Positions 8,789 through 17,900 of a stretch of 34,427 bases of DNA are shown piece by piece (the stretch's first letter is position 1; the number at the start of each line of letters is the position of its first letter). Source of the stretch: an uncultured Flavobacteriales bacterium (GTDB lineage: Bacteria; Bacteroidota; Bacteroidia; Flavobacteriales; Schleiferiaceae); NCBI GenBank assembly GCA_937942085.1, contig CALDGA010000153.1, forward strand, positions 1 to 34,427. The letters run 5' to 3'. The translations under genes and the position numbers were made by a program. The notes under the pieces are model-generated. The model was not told the DNA's origin. It saw only the letters and a program-made list of their open reading frames with translations, and made no database searches.

Positions 8789-9484
8789 TTATAGTGCTTG
8801 ACCTGGTTGAACAACGAAAAGGAATACCGCTACTGCGATGAAGCCTGCAGGAATCAACCATGCTAAAGCAGTCATCACTTTTTGGATCAGCGGTGTGTAT
8901 TTCGGGTGATTGATACCGAGCGTTTGGAACGCACTCTGTGCACCGTGGCTCAAGTGGAAAGCAAGACCAGTAAGGGCAAGTACATAGAAGGCCGTGTACC
9001 ACCACTGCTCAAAAGCAGTAACTGTCAAGGTCCAAAGGTCCTTGTTGCCATTTGCATCTATACCTAGGGTTCCATAGTGCATTTCGTACCAGAAGCTCTT
9101 CATGTGAACCACGATGAAGAACAAGGTTAAAATGCCGAGTAAGGCCATCTTACGAGAGGCCCAAGAAGCATTGGCCGCTTGGTTTTCTTTTACATACTTC
9201 ACCGGACGAGCCGCACGATTTTGACGCGCCAACATAATGCCGTCCACAGTATGCAAAAAGATGCTGATGTACGTAACATAGGACAAGATCTTCACCACTG
9301 GGAAGGTCGTCATAAAGTGACCGTATTCGTTGAATGCGAGTTTGCCTTCCTCACCAGTAACGAAGAGTTGAAGGTTACCCAATAAGTGTCCAACTAAGAA
9401 GCTACACAAGAAGAGTCCTGTAGCGGCCATCCAGTACTTACGAGCTAATGAAGAACCGAAAAGACCTTTAGAAGTTGATGCCAT
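8789..9484 (-). CDS. sdhC: Succinate dehydrogenase cytochrome b subunit (single-subunit, type B)
   Basis: This 231-residue membrane anchor has five predicted helices (about 17-40, 63-86, 112-130, 160-180, 203-226). Single polypeptides of this kind replace the SdhC/SdhD pair in type-B enzymes and carry two haems b. Candidate axial histidines inside or at the ends of helices are H33, H78, H127 and H177/H180, consistent with a di-haem arrangement. It is the first gene of sdhCAB and would accept electrons for menaquinone. An exact TAnnTTTG box lies 38 bases before the ATG, with a palindrome upstream of it. The family is clear; haem ligands are assigned by position only. Confidence 0.93.
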   Translation of the reverse strand: MASTSKGLFGSSLARKYWMAATGLFLCSFLVGHLLGNLQLFVTGEEGKLAFNEYGHFMTTFPVVKILSYVTYISIFLHTVDGIMLARQNRAARPVKYVKENQAANASWASRKMALLGILTLFFIVVHMKSFWYEMHYGTLGIDANGNKDLWTLTVTAFEQWWYTAFYVLALTGLAFHLSHGAQSAFQTLGINHPKYTPLIQKVMTALAWLIPAGFIAVAVFLFVVQPGQAL

Positions 9485-9522
9485 AAGCGATTTTAAAGTT
9501 TAATAGCCTAATTTTAGCATGT

Positions 9523-9555
9523 CAAATTTACGGCACAGACTTTAGTCTGTACCAA
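9523..9555 (-). promoter_or_regulatory. sdhCAB promoter (Bacteroidota type)
   Basis: On the minus strand, TAAATTTG (9530 down to 9523) is an exact TAnnTTTG -7 box. TTG at 9555-9553 is a -33 element separated from it by 22 bases. The predicted mRNA would have a leader of roughly 30-35 bases before the sdhC ATG at 9484. The spacer between the two elements is filled by a palindrome, listed separately. Confidence 0.65.
9532..9553. repeat. Inverted repeat in the sdhC-pepP intergenic region (candidate operator)
   Basis: ACAGACT-TT-AGTCTGT at 9535-9550 is a perfect 7-base inverted repeat with a 2-base centre. The symmetry resumes after one mismatch with GG/CC at 9532-9533 and 9552-9553. It lies between the -33 and -7 elements of the sdh promoter and 59 bases before the divergent pepP start. 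The short loop and the location favour a protein-binding site rather than an RNA hairpin. No matching regulator is encoded nearby, so the cognate protein is unknown. Confidence 0.55.
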
Positions 9556-9611
9556 CGAAGTAGTATAAATCACAATAGAACTATTCTAAATTAATATAGT
9601 CAGACCCTATC

Positions 9612-10901
9612 ATGAGATATCATCAGCTGAACCGAGAGATTTTTATTGAAAACAGAAGTCGTTTTACTGCCCTAATGAAACCAAATTCATTGGCGATTTT
9701 CACCTCAAACGACATCTATCCCACTAGTGCTGACGGGCATTTGCCGTTCAAGCAGCACAGTGACATTCTGTTTTTAAGCGGTGCAGATCAAGAAGAAAGC
9801 ATCCTTGTATTGTTCCCTGATGCACACAAGGAAAGTCTTCGTGAAGTTCTTTTCTTGAAAGAAACTAATGACCTCATCGCGGTTTGGGAAGGGGCCAAGT
9901 ATACCAAAGACGAAGCCTTTGATATCAGCGGCATTAAGACTGTTTTCTGGTTATCGGATTTTGAGCGCGTCTTCAATGAAATGGCTGTGAATGCAGAGCG
10001 AATCTACCTCAATGGCAACGAGCACTTGAGAGCACACGTAGAAACTGAATTGCGTCACGACCGCATGAATAAATGGATCAAGGAACACTATCACGCCCAC
10101 GAATTTGAGCGCAGCCAGCCTATTTTACACCGCGTTCGCGGGACCAAAACAGCTCTTGAACTAGAGGTCATGCGCGAAGCAGCAACCATTACTACAAAAG
10201 GTTACGAGCGCATTTTGAAATTCTTGAAGCCTGGGGTTTGGGAATACGAATTAGAGGCTGAATTCATGCACGAATTCTTGATGAACCGCAGCCGCGGCTT
10301 CGCCTACACACCCATTATCGCAGCTGGAAATAACGCCAACGTATTGCACTACATCGAAAACAACGACCAATGTAATGACGGCGATCTCGTGCTCTTTGAT
10401 GTGGGTGCCGAATATGGAAATTACACCTGTGACGTAACGCGCTGTTACCCGGTCAACGGAAAATTTACGGCCCGTCAAGCAGAAGTATATAATGCGGTTT
10501 TGAGTGTTCACGAAGGCGCCATCGCTTTGCTACGTCCGGGCATCATGTTGGACGATTACCACAAAAAAGTGGGCGATTTGATGACGGAAGAACTCTTGAA
10601 ACTCGGCTTGATTACCGCAGAAGATGTAGCCAACGAAGATCCTGCGTGGCCAGCATATAAGAAGTACTTTATGCACGGCACCAGCCACTACCTCGGCTTG
10701 GACGTTCACGACTATGGTTTGTGGACCATTCCCGTGGAAGAAGGCATGGTATTCACCGTGGAGCCAGGTATTTACATCCCTGAAGAAGGATTGGGCATTC
10801 GCATCGAGGACGATATCGTGATCACCAAAGACGGTCACGAAAACCTGACACGTGCCATCCCGAAGACCGTAGAAGAAATTGAGGCATTCATGGCCCAATA
10901 A
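9612..10901 (+). CDS. pepP: Xaa-Pro aminopeptidase (aminopeptidase P, M24B)
   Basis: This 429-residue metallopeptidase removes an N-terminal residue that precedes proline. The N-terminal creatinase-like domain (about 1-150) includes the HLPFKQHSDILFLSG segment. The C-terminal pita-bread domain carries the metal ligands: the first Asp in LVLFDVGAEYGNYTCDVTR (about 260-278, both Asp residues), His in HGTSHYLGLDVHD (about 357-369), Glu in TVEPGIYIPEEGLG, and the last Glu in GIRIEDDIV. Length and motifs fit bacterial PepP. The gene is divergent from sdhC with a 127-base gap. I see no exact TAnnTTTG box on this strand in the gap. Its stop overlaps the next start by one base (TAATG). Confidence 0.95.
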   Translation: MRYHQLNREIFIENRSRFTALMKPNSLAIFTSNDIYPTSADGHLPFKQHSDILFLSGADQEESILVLFPDAHKESLREVLFLKETNDLIAVWEGAKYTKDEAFDISGIKTVFWLSDFERVFNEMAVNAERIYLNGNEHLRAHVETELRHDRMNKWIKEHYHAHEFERSQPILHRVRGTKTALELEVMREAATITTKGYERILKFLKPGVWEYELEAEFMHEFLMNRSRGFAYTPIIAAGNNANVLHYIENNDQCNDGDLVLFDVGAEYGNYTCDVTRCYPVNGKFTARQAEVYNAVLSVHEGAIALLRPGIMLDDYHKKVGDLMTEELLKLGLITAEDVANEDPAWPAYKKYFMHGTSHYLGLDVHDYGLWTIPVEEGMVFTVEPGIYIPEEGLGIRIEDDIVITKDGHENLTRAIPKTVEEIEAFMAQ

Positions 10902-11695
10902 TGGCCCTTTTACCTTTTAAAAACGGCCAATTACACTACCAATGGCTGCCCGGAAATCCGGCGCAGAAGCCGTTGGTGTTGCTGCACGGCTTTCTGGAAG
11001 ATTCTCGCATGTGGGACGGATTGTCGCATGCCTGGAACACCCATGGGCCTGTGCTCATGATTGACTTGCCGGGTCATGGACAAAGCGATTCTTTCGCCGC
11101 GGTGCACACCATGGAGTTGATGGCTGAGGCTGTGGATGCAGTGGTCCAATTTTGCCAGCTCCCCACCTTCCACCTCTTAGGCCACAGCATGGGTGGATAT
11201 GTCGCCTTAGCTTATGCTGAAACGCATCCGGAAAAGCTCGAGCAATTGGTGTTATTTTTCTCTACGCCATTGGCCGATTCTCCTGCGCGTCAGGTGATGA
11301 GGGAGAAGGCAGTGGCTTTGGTCCAACAAAATCACAATGCATTCATTCGCGCGTCCATCCCTCAACTCTTCGATGCCACGATGCGTGCAGCCTTCCTGCC
11401 TGCCATTCACCGACAGATTGACCAAAGTCTTGAGATGTCTGTGGAGGGAATTGTGGCCGCAATTCAGGGCATGAAAATCAGGAAAGACCGTACACGCATC
11501 CTCGAAGGAGGCAGCGTCCCTGTGGGGGTGTTTGCAGGAAAATTGGACACCGTGATTCCCTTTGAAAGCGTAGAAAAATGGTCCTTGGCAACAGGAGTGA
11601 ACTACCGCTATACCTCGCCCTCGGGACATATGGGGCACATCACCCATCAGCAGGGCTGTATCGACGAAGTTCAGCGTTGGTGGCTGGGCGCGTAG
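10901..11695 (+). CDS. Alpha/beta hydrolase
   Basis: This is a 264-residue alpha/beta-hydrolase fold protein. The oxyanion-hole region is LVLLHGFLEDSRMW (about 25-38), the nucleophile elbow is GHSMGG with Ser 96, the acid is in GKLDTVIPF, and the catalytic His is in the closing SGHMGH segment. The shape resembles MenH-like and other small esterases or lyases, but no residue pattern fixes the substrate, and the neighbours are not menaquinone genes. It is translationally coupled to pepP through the overlapping TAATG. A strong hairpin follows 25 bases after the stop. Confidence 0.85.
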   Translation: MALLPFKNGQLHYQWLPGNPAQKPLVLLHGFLEDSRMWDGLSHAWNTHGPVLMIDLPGHGQSDSFAAVHTMELMAEAVDAVVQFCQLPTFHLLGHSMGGYVALAYAETHPEKLEQLVLFFSTPLADSPARQVMREKAVALVQQNHNAFIRASIPQLFDATMRAAFLPAIHRQIDQSLEMSVEGIVAAIQGMKIRKDRTRILEGGSVPVGVFAGKLDTVIPFESVEKWSLATGVNYRYTSPSGHMGHITHQQGCIDEVQRWWLGA

Positions 11696-11720
11696 GCTTC
11701 TAGGACTTATTGAAAAAAGA

Positions 11721-11743
11721 ACGGGCGCCCGCTGGGCGCCCGT
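11721..11743. terminator. Bidirectional intrinsic terminator between the hydrolase and gdhA
   Basis: ACGGGCGCCC-gct-GGGCGCCCGT forms a perfect 10-base-pair stem with a 3-base loop. An A-run precedes it (AAAAAAGA, giving T residues for the minus strand) and a short TTTT follows on the plus strand. It lies between convergent genes ending at 11695 and 11769, so it probably serves both, with the better T-tract for gdhA. Confidence 0.85.
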
Positions 11744-11768
11744 AGCATTTTAAAAAAATTGGTCCTCC

Positions 11769-13181
<1,413 letters not shown>

Positions 13182-13186
13182 TCACA

Positions 13187-14251
13187 TTAATGCACAGTTT
13201 TCCGACAATAGGTTTGCGCCCCGACGCGTTCTATGTAACCCAATTGCATAAGCGTATTCAAACCCTTATAAATACTGGACTTTTGTTGGTTTAATCGGTA
13301 AGAAATATGGTCCAATTTCACCCTCCTTCCGTGCGGAAATAAGCTCAAAATCTCTGCCTCCAATACCTCGCCCTCACCCAAAATCCCGTCATTTTTTCGC
13401 CACATCGGATAAAAACGCGGTGGAAAGTCCTCCCAACGCACCACCGCACTGGCCATCTCGTCGGCAATCAACGCATTAGGCCCCTCACTCATGGGCATGT
13501 TTGTCGCGCCCGGAAGAGCAAAAACCTCCCTCCCATAATGGAAGGCTTGGTTGGCGGTGATCAGGGCGCCACTCTTTCGCGCAGCCTCCAACACCAGCGT
13601 CGCCAAACTCGCCCCGGCAATGAGCCTGTTGCGCACGGGAAACGTGTGCCGTTCCGGCTGCTGCGAAAAGGGTTGTTCTGTGAAATACCCACCACCGCCC
13701 TCGACCAATTCCCTGGCGAGGTGCAAATGCCGGCGCGGGGTGAAATGGTTCATTCCTCCGGCGAGGAAGGCGGTGGTCGTGGCGCCCACATCCAGTGCCG
13801 CCTGATGCACAGCCGCATCGATGCCCAAGGCAAGGCCACTCGTAAAATTTATGGGATATTCGCTCAGGTGTGTGGTCAGCTCTCGAGCCGCACGAAGGCC
13901 GTATTGCGTGGGTTTGCGGGTGCCGACGACTGCGAGGGAGATTTTGAAAGGCGGCCAGCGGCCACGACCCATAAGGGCCATGGGCGGGTCCGGGAGTTCC
14001 TTGAGCATAGAGGGATAATGGGGCTCATTGAAACAAGTTATCAAATACCCTTCCCGCTGGGCATTGCAGGTTTCGGCATGGGCCAATTGCTGAGCGCGCT
14101 CCCAATCTCGTGGCGCAGGAAAGGCCGCAAGTAGGGCCTTTTCGAATTGGTTTTCAAGAGTTAAGACTTCAGGAGGCAGGGAGGCAATCCATTGCTTCTT
14201 CTTTGCGTTAGTTGCTGAACGGAAGAAATGCAGGCACAATAAGGGTTTCAT
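13187..14251 (-). CDS. dprA: DNA processing protein DprA (Smf)
   Basis: DprA binds incoming single-stranded DNA in natural transformation and loads RecA. The protein has 354 residues. The Rossmann-like core has VVGTRKPTQYG (109-118), TSGLALGIDAAVHQAAL (137-153), AFLAGGMNHFTP, RHTFPVRNRLIAGAS (201-215), LEAARKSGALITA (221-233) and EVFALPGATNMPMSEG. The C-terminal 60 residues (LDHISYRLNQQKSSIYKGL and on) look like the winged-helix DprA tail. The N-terminal region is divergent from the usual SAM-like/HhH segment. DprA occurs in many non-competent species, so transformability is not proven. The 95-base region before the start holds two DnaA boxes. Confidence 0.93.
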   Translation of the reverse strand: MKPLLCLHFFRSATNAKKKQWIASLPPEVLTLENQFEKALLAAFPAPRDWERAQQLAHAETCNAQREGYLITCFNEPHYPSMLKELPDPPMALMGRGRWPPFKISLAVVGTRKPTQYGLRAARELTTHLSEYPINFTSGLALGIDAAVHQAALDVGATTTAFLAGGMNHFTPRRHLHLARELVEGGGGYFTEQPFSQQPERHTFPVRNRLIAGASLATLVLEAARKSGALITANQAFHYGREVFALPGATNMPMSEGPNALIADEMASAVVRWEDFPPRFYPMWRKNDGILGEGEVLEAEILSLFPHGRRVKLDHISYRLNQQKSSIYKGLNTLMQLGYIERVGAQTYCRKTVH

Positions 14252-14260
14252 GGCGCAAGG

Positions 14261-14325
14261 TTATTAACAGGTTGTGTATAAAAACTACATCCCTTGCGCG
14301 AGGTAATAAAAAGGAGTTATCCACA
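14261..14325. other. DnaA-box cluster between dprA and the HU-like/SPOR gene
   Basis: Within this 95-base divergent intergenic region there are two exact matches to the DnaA box TTATnCACA. TTATCCACA is on the plus strand at 14317-14325, and TTATACACA is on the minus strand at 14281-14273. A one-mismatch copy, TTATTAACA, lies at 14261-14269. The intervening sequence includes an A+T-rich tract. The boxes face each other about 35 bases apart. The function is not shown: an origin element, a DnaA titration site, or DnaA control of either flanking gene are all possible. Confidence 0.55.
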
Positions 14326-14346
14326 CTTTTTGCAAATTTGTAGGTA

Positions 14347-15285
14347 ATGCAGATTGAATCCATCATCATACAACGACTTTCAGAGCGCGGACGCGTGCAG
14401 ATCCCTTCGTGGGGCACGTTCTACCTCATGGAAAAACCGGCCCGTTGGGATGCTGTTACGAATACAGCCTTTCCAAGGGGTAAGTATGTCGGATTCACAC
14501 CTTCGAACACCACGACCGAGAACTCTTTGTTGCCAGCGGTGATGAAGCAAATGCGCTGCACCATGGAAATGGCCGAAAGCTGGATCGCACGCAAGGTGAA
14601 CCAGTGGCAGAGCACCTTGGATTCTGGCAGCATCTTGTTGTTGCAAGGACTGGGGTCATTCAGAAAGAACGGCGCCTTCGTGGCAGAGAAGAACAATCAG
14701 TTCGACCACAATTCTTTTGGATTCTCTACGGTGATGTTGCACGCGTTGAACGAACCTAGTGCGCTCGAGACGAAAGTTGCTGCGAGTTTGAAGATGGTGA
14801 CCGAGCAACGCTCAGAAGGACTGAAGCTATGGCGCAAAGCAGCCGTTGCCGCTGCCATTACCGCCTTGGTTACCTTGGGCGTGTACCAGAGTGACCTGCC
14901 TACTGAGATGGCGGGCTGGTTTGCTCCGGGACGTGGGATAGAATTGGACCATAGCGATCGCCAACCTACTGCACCAAGCCTCATAGAAACCCCTGCCGAG
15001 GAAGAAGTTGAAGCGGTGGTAAGTGCGCCGGTGCAAACGCCGACAGTAGTGCGCAAGGCTACGGCTACGAAGAAGTACTACATCGTGGTGGGTTCTTTTA
15101 AGATGGAGGACAATGCCACTACATTGGCTGCGGAATTGAAGGCTGAGGGCATGGATGTGAGTATTCTTCCTGGTTCTTTGATGAAAGTAGGCATTGGCAA
15201 TTACCTCTCGAGAGAGGCAGCGAAGCAAGATCTTGCTCAGATCCAAAGCAGCATCAACCAACACGCTTGGATTTACGCCTACTAA
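14347..15285 (+). CDS. HU-like (CCDC81-type) domain / transmembrane / SPOR domain protein
   Basis: This is a 312-residue protein with a clear modular layout. Residues about 1-135 hold two HU-like repeats of the kind annotated as bacterial CCDC81 HU domains (RGRVQIPSWGTFYL near 14-27, and SGSILLLQGLGSFRKNG near 93-109). A single hydrophobic helix follows at about 164-180, then a Pro/Glu/Val-rich linker (about 200-240). A SPOR domain at about 243-312 begins KKYYIVVGSF. SPOR domains bind denuded septal peptidoglycan glycan strands. The expected topology is HU-like part in the cytoplasm and SPOR part in the periplasm. This architecture is known in Bacteroidota, but its job is not. A role at the division site is an inference. 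Divergent from dprA. Confidence 0.85.
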   Translation: MQIESIIIQRLSERGRVQIPSWGTFYLMEKPARWDAVTNTAFPRGKYVGFTPSNTTTENSLLPAVMKQMRCTMEMAESWIARKVNQWQSTLDSGSILLLQGLGSFRKNGAFVAEKNNQFDHNSFGFSTVMLHALNEPSALETKVAASLKMVTEQRSEGLKLWRKAAVAAAITALVTLGVYQSDLPTEMAGWFAPGRGIELDHSDRQPTAPSLIETPAEEEVEAVVSAPVQTPTVVRKATATKKYYIVVGSFKMEDNATTLAAELKAEGMDVSILPGSLMKVGIGNYLSREAAKQDLAQIQSSINQHAWIYAY

Positions 15286-15311
15286 AAGGCACCCCCTTCA
15301 AGCGCATCCCC

Positions 15312-15319
15312 TACCTTTG
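15312..15319 (+). promoter_or_regulatory. Bacteroidota -7 box for the thioesterase gene
   Basis: TACCTTTG is an exact TAnnTTTG match located 21 bases before the ATG at 15341, the same spacing as the ridA box at 27240. It lies after the stop of the upstream gene. No -33 TTG is seen at 19-22 bases. The leader would be about 15-18 bases. Confidence 0.5.
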
Positions 15320-15340
15320 TGGTAATAAAATTGGACCCTA

Positions 15341-15877
15341 ATGGCACAAGGAAAAACTCCTAAGGACAGTCTTTCGGTAATGACTCAAATCGTTTTACCG
15401 AACGACACGAACACGTTGAACAACCTTTTCGGAGGACAGCTTTTGAGTTGGATGGACCGCTGTTGTGCCATTGCCGCACACCGTCATTGTAAGGAGACTG
15501 TGGTGACTTCGACCATCAACAATGTAGCCTTCAAAAATCCTATTCCCCATGGCGCCATTGTGACCATTGAGGCGAAGGTGAGCCGCGCTTTTTCTTCCTC
15601 TATGGAAGTCATTGCCGATGTGTATTTGGAGTCGAAAGGTCCGGGAGAACCGCGCGTGAAAGCGAACGAAGGCATCTTCACCTTTGTAGCCGTGGACGGG
15701 TTGGGCCGCCCTGTGAAAATCCCAAGTATTTCTCCAGAAACTGACCTTGAAAAAGACCGCTATGCGGCCGCCTTGCGCAGACGCCAATTAGCCTTGATCA
15801 TCGCAGGAAAAATGGACCCTACCGACGCCACCGAACTCAAGGCGTTGTTCTACCCTTCAGCATCTGCTGAGCAATAA
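15341..15877 (+). CDS. Acyl-CoA thioesterase (hotdog fold, YciA/BACH type)
   Basis: This is a 178-residue single hotdog-domain acyl-CoA hydrolase. The signature segment is NDTNTLNNLFGGQLLSWMD (about 21-39), containing the Asn/Asp and Gly-Gly-x-Leu pattern of the YciA/ACOT family. Later landmarks are the FKNPIPHGAIVTIEAKV and NEGIFTFVAVD strands. These enzymes cleave acyl-CoA to free acid and CoA and usually act as hexamers in the cytosol. Chain-length preference cannot be read from the sequence. The last 41 bases overlap the end of the convergent GT9 gene. Confidence 0.9.
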   Translation: MAQGKTPKDSLSVMTQIVLPNDTNTLNNLFGGQLLSWMDRCCAIAAHRHCKETVVTSTINNVAFKNPIPHGAIVTIEAKVSRAFSSSMEVIADVYLESKGPGEPRVKANEGIFTFVAVDGLGRPVKIPSISPETDLEKDRYAAALRRRQLALIIAGKMDPTDATELKALFYPSASAEQ

Positions 15878-16805
15878 GGGCGATTTCCTCTACCGGGAAT
15901 TTTTTCATTGGATTGCGCTGCCACCAGTGCACCTTTCCGTGCTTACTAATGGGCGAACGGCCTTTAGTAATGATTTGGCTCTGGGCCGAGTATGGTGGCC
16001 ATGGCGCAAAGCCTAAACTAGGGTGCGTCGCGCCCCAGAGACTGATAAGCGGACGTTTGAAATTTGCCGCCGCGTGCATGAAGCCCGTATCTCCACTGAT
16101 GACCAAGGCGGCCTCCTTGACCACTGCCATGCCTTCGATGATGGTTGTGGTTCCGCAATAATTGGACACCCCAGAACCCAAAGGCTGCTCCAAGCTCTCC
16201 CCGATACCCGCCTCTTCAGGTCCCCCCACCAAGGCGATGGGCAATCCTAATGTCAAGAGGTCACGAATGGCCGAACGCCACTGGTCGTAATTCAAACGCT
16301 TCCCAGCATAGGTTCCTCCGATCACCACCGCGATATAGGGCCCTTCCGGCAAGGTTAATGTTGTTTTTGGCAGGACCAATTCCGCCGACGCCTCCACCTC
16401 ATGCTTCAACAAAGGCTGCGCCGCCTTAAAATATCGACTGACCACAGGTTCCAGCGCGAACCTCGGGCCAAAAGTCAGCAACAACGCACGACGTAAATAT
16501 GGCTTCTCGTAGGTCAACACCTTCGTCTTCAATCCACGCGTCCATCGCTTTGATTTTGCGGTTCCTTGTAAGTCTAGCACTGCAGTGAAATTGGACCCTT
16601 GTGCTCCAATCTTCACCCTATCCTTCTCCCAGGAACATACCTCCGACACGCCCGGCAAACACAAGGCTACCGAGCGGTAGGCATCCTTGCACAATAAAGA
16701 AACTTTGTAGCCTTCATGATGTAATTGGGCTACCACAGGCGCCACCAATACCAAATCACCGATGGCGGACAATCGAACCACTAAAATGGAAGGTGATGAA
16801 CTCAT
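15837..16805 (-). CDS. Glycosyltransferase family 9 (heptosyltransferase-like)
   Basis: This 322-residue GT9 protein is related to lipopolysaccharide heptosyltransferases. The N-terminal Rossmann domain starts ILVVRLSAIGDLVLVAPVV (about 7-25), the standard GT9 opening. The C-terminal nucleotide-sugar domain has VVIGGTYAGKRL, IALVGGPEEA, and VISGDTGFMHAAANFKRPL with the conserved GDTG-MHxAAA pattern. In Bacteroidota these proteins probably add a core sugar to lipid A-linked glycans, but donor and acceptor are unknown. The ATG directly abuts the stop of the upstream membrane-protein gene. The 3' end overlaps the thioesterase gene by 41 bases. Confidence 0.9.
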   Translation of the reverse strand: MSSSPSILVVRLSAIGDLVLVAPVVAQLHHEGYKVSLLCKDAYRSVALCLPGVSEVCSWEKDRVKIGAQGSNFTAVLDLQGTAKSKRWTRGLKTKVLTYEKPYLRRALLLTFGPRFALEPVVSRYFKAAQPLLKHEVEASAELVLPKTTLTLPEGPYIAVVIGGTYAGKRLNYDQWRSAIRDLLTLGLPIALVGGPEEAGIGESLEQPLGSGVSNYCGTTTIIEGMAVVKEAALVISGDTGFMHAAANFKRPLISLWGATHPSLGFAPWPPYSAQSQIITKGRSPISKHGKVHWWQRNPMKKFPVEEIALIAQQMLKGRTTP

Positions 16806-17672
16806 TTACCAAGGAATCACGTCGTAGTACGAGATTAGAACAAAGGTAAGTACCAAGAGGAAGAGCGCCTCAGATAATCGGTCACGCTTAAAATACCGCA
16901 AGCCATTCGCCAAATGATAACTCAATCCCAAAATACAGATGGCCGTACCAAAATATGAGCCCAGCCACCAGCCTAAGGAACCGCCGCCGGCCACAAAAAT
17001 ACCGGCTACAATGGCGCGTGATTTATTGGTCTGATTCGTTTTCAAATACGATTGTACCCATTCAAAAATGGGGATAATAGACAGTCCCATCAGCAAGGCC
17101 CACCAACTCAAAGGAGCTTCTGCTTGGGCAACATGCGCCCTTTCTTCACTCGCTACGAAATAGGTCAACGGTGCCATAACCATGAACCACGCCAATAGCC
17201 ATTGCAGGATCGTTTTGACCTTCAAACCGCCGCTCACCAGCCAAATCATAAGGACGGTGCCCATATAGTACAGTGCTTCTTGTGAGAGCCAAAGCGAGGC
17301 CAACGCCGTTAATGTTCCACTGTGCAATACCGAAAGCACCGCGCCTTTTCTTTTATGATGTTCTGCGAGGTGCCAATTCAGTTCTACCACCAATACATAG
17401 AACAACAGCGTACTGATTTCGTACTCCACGCTCCAATACAGCGCCAACACCAAAAAGGTCATAAACCGCAATGCACTTGCCTTAATCACCCAGCGATCGC
17501 GCAACAATGTCCACGACAACCAGAGCCAAAGGGCGCCTAATCCAAAGCTCAACACCACCTCTTGCCAAGACCCTATTCCGGTAGACCAAAGCACCGCAAA
17601 TGCGACCACAGCCGCAGCAAAAACGCGGATTCCGGAGTAGGCATCAATCTTTCTGAAATAGCTAAGAAGCAT
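16806..17672 (-). CDS. Polytopic membrane protein (DUF6427-like)
   Basis: This is a 288-residue integral membrane protein with about eight to ten hydrophobic segments, including residues about 16-33, 38-57, 69-98, 113-129, 134-170, 190-204, 222-258 and 267-285. It has no recognisable catalytic motif or signal peptide. By size, topology and position beside a GT9 gene, a tiny membrane-protein gene and purD, it resembles the DUF6427 proteins of Flavobacteria; that family call is from memory of the neighbourhood, not a search. Translation appears coupled to the GT9 gene, whose ATG follows the stop immediately, so a role in glycan or envelope assembly is possible. Confidence 0.65.
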   Translation of the reverse strand: MLLSYFRKIDAYSGIRVFAAAVVAFAVLWSTGIGSWQEVVLSFGLGALWLWLSWTLLRDRWVIKASALRFMTFLVLALYWSVEYEISTLLFYVLVVELNWHLAEHHKRKGAVLSVLHSGTLTALASLWLSQEALYYMGTVLMIWLVSGGLKVKTILQWLLAWFMVMAPLTYFVASEERAHVAQAEAPLSWWALLMGLSIIPIFEWVQSYLKTNQTNKSRAIVAGIFVAGGGSLGWWLGSYFGTAICILGLSYHLANGLRYFKRDRLSEALFLLVLTFVLISYYDVIPW

Positions 17673-17714
17673 CAGCTTTTTTGTTTTATTTTAGCGGCTC
17701 TAAACGCTCGTGCT

Positions 17715-17882
17715 ATGTTAAGAAATTTCTTTGAGGGCCTTGGTGATATTTTCCAAGCAACATTCAAAATACTTCCTTTCGCAGGTGATACTGTGAACAA
17801 ACTGTTTATGCTAATCATTGCCGGTGGTTTGATTTACTGGATCATCCAGATGAGAAAACACAAAGCAAACGGCGAAGCTTAA
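17715..17882 (+). CDS. Small single-pass membrane protein (DUF6341-like), 55 residues
   Basis: This is a 55-residue protein with an amphipathic N terminus (FFEGLGDIFQATFKIL) and one hydrophobic helix at about 31-45 (FMLIIAGGLIYWIIQM), ending in a short basic tail. It resembles the tiny DUF6341 proteins of Flavobacteria, which are sometimes mislabelled uracil phosphoribosyltransferase because of a neighbouring gene. Nothing here resembles that enzyme. The start at 17715 was chosen because the longer upstream frame runs through the divergent gene. A near-consensus -7 box, TATTTTAG at 17687-17694, lies 20 bases upstream. A strong terminator follows 18 bases after the stop, so it is probably a monocistronic gene. 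Function unknown. Confidence 0.75.
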   Translation: MLRNFFEGLGDIFQATFKILPFAGDTVNKLFMLIIAGGLIYWIIQMRKHKANGEA

Positions 17883-17900
17883 TTGCGAAGACTTTTAATG

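Noticed and set aside
13538..14134. Long open plus-strand frame (198 codons) opposite dprA
   Set aside because: It is fully antisense to a gene with strong DprA motifs, has low-complexity Gly/Arg-rich composition typical of a shadow frame, and matches no family.
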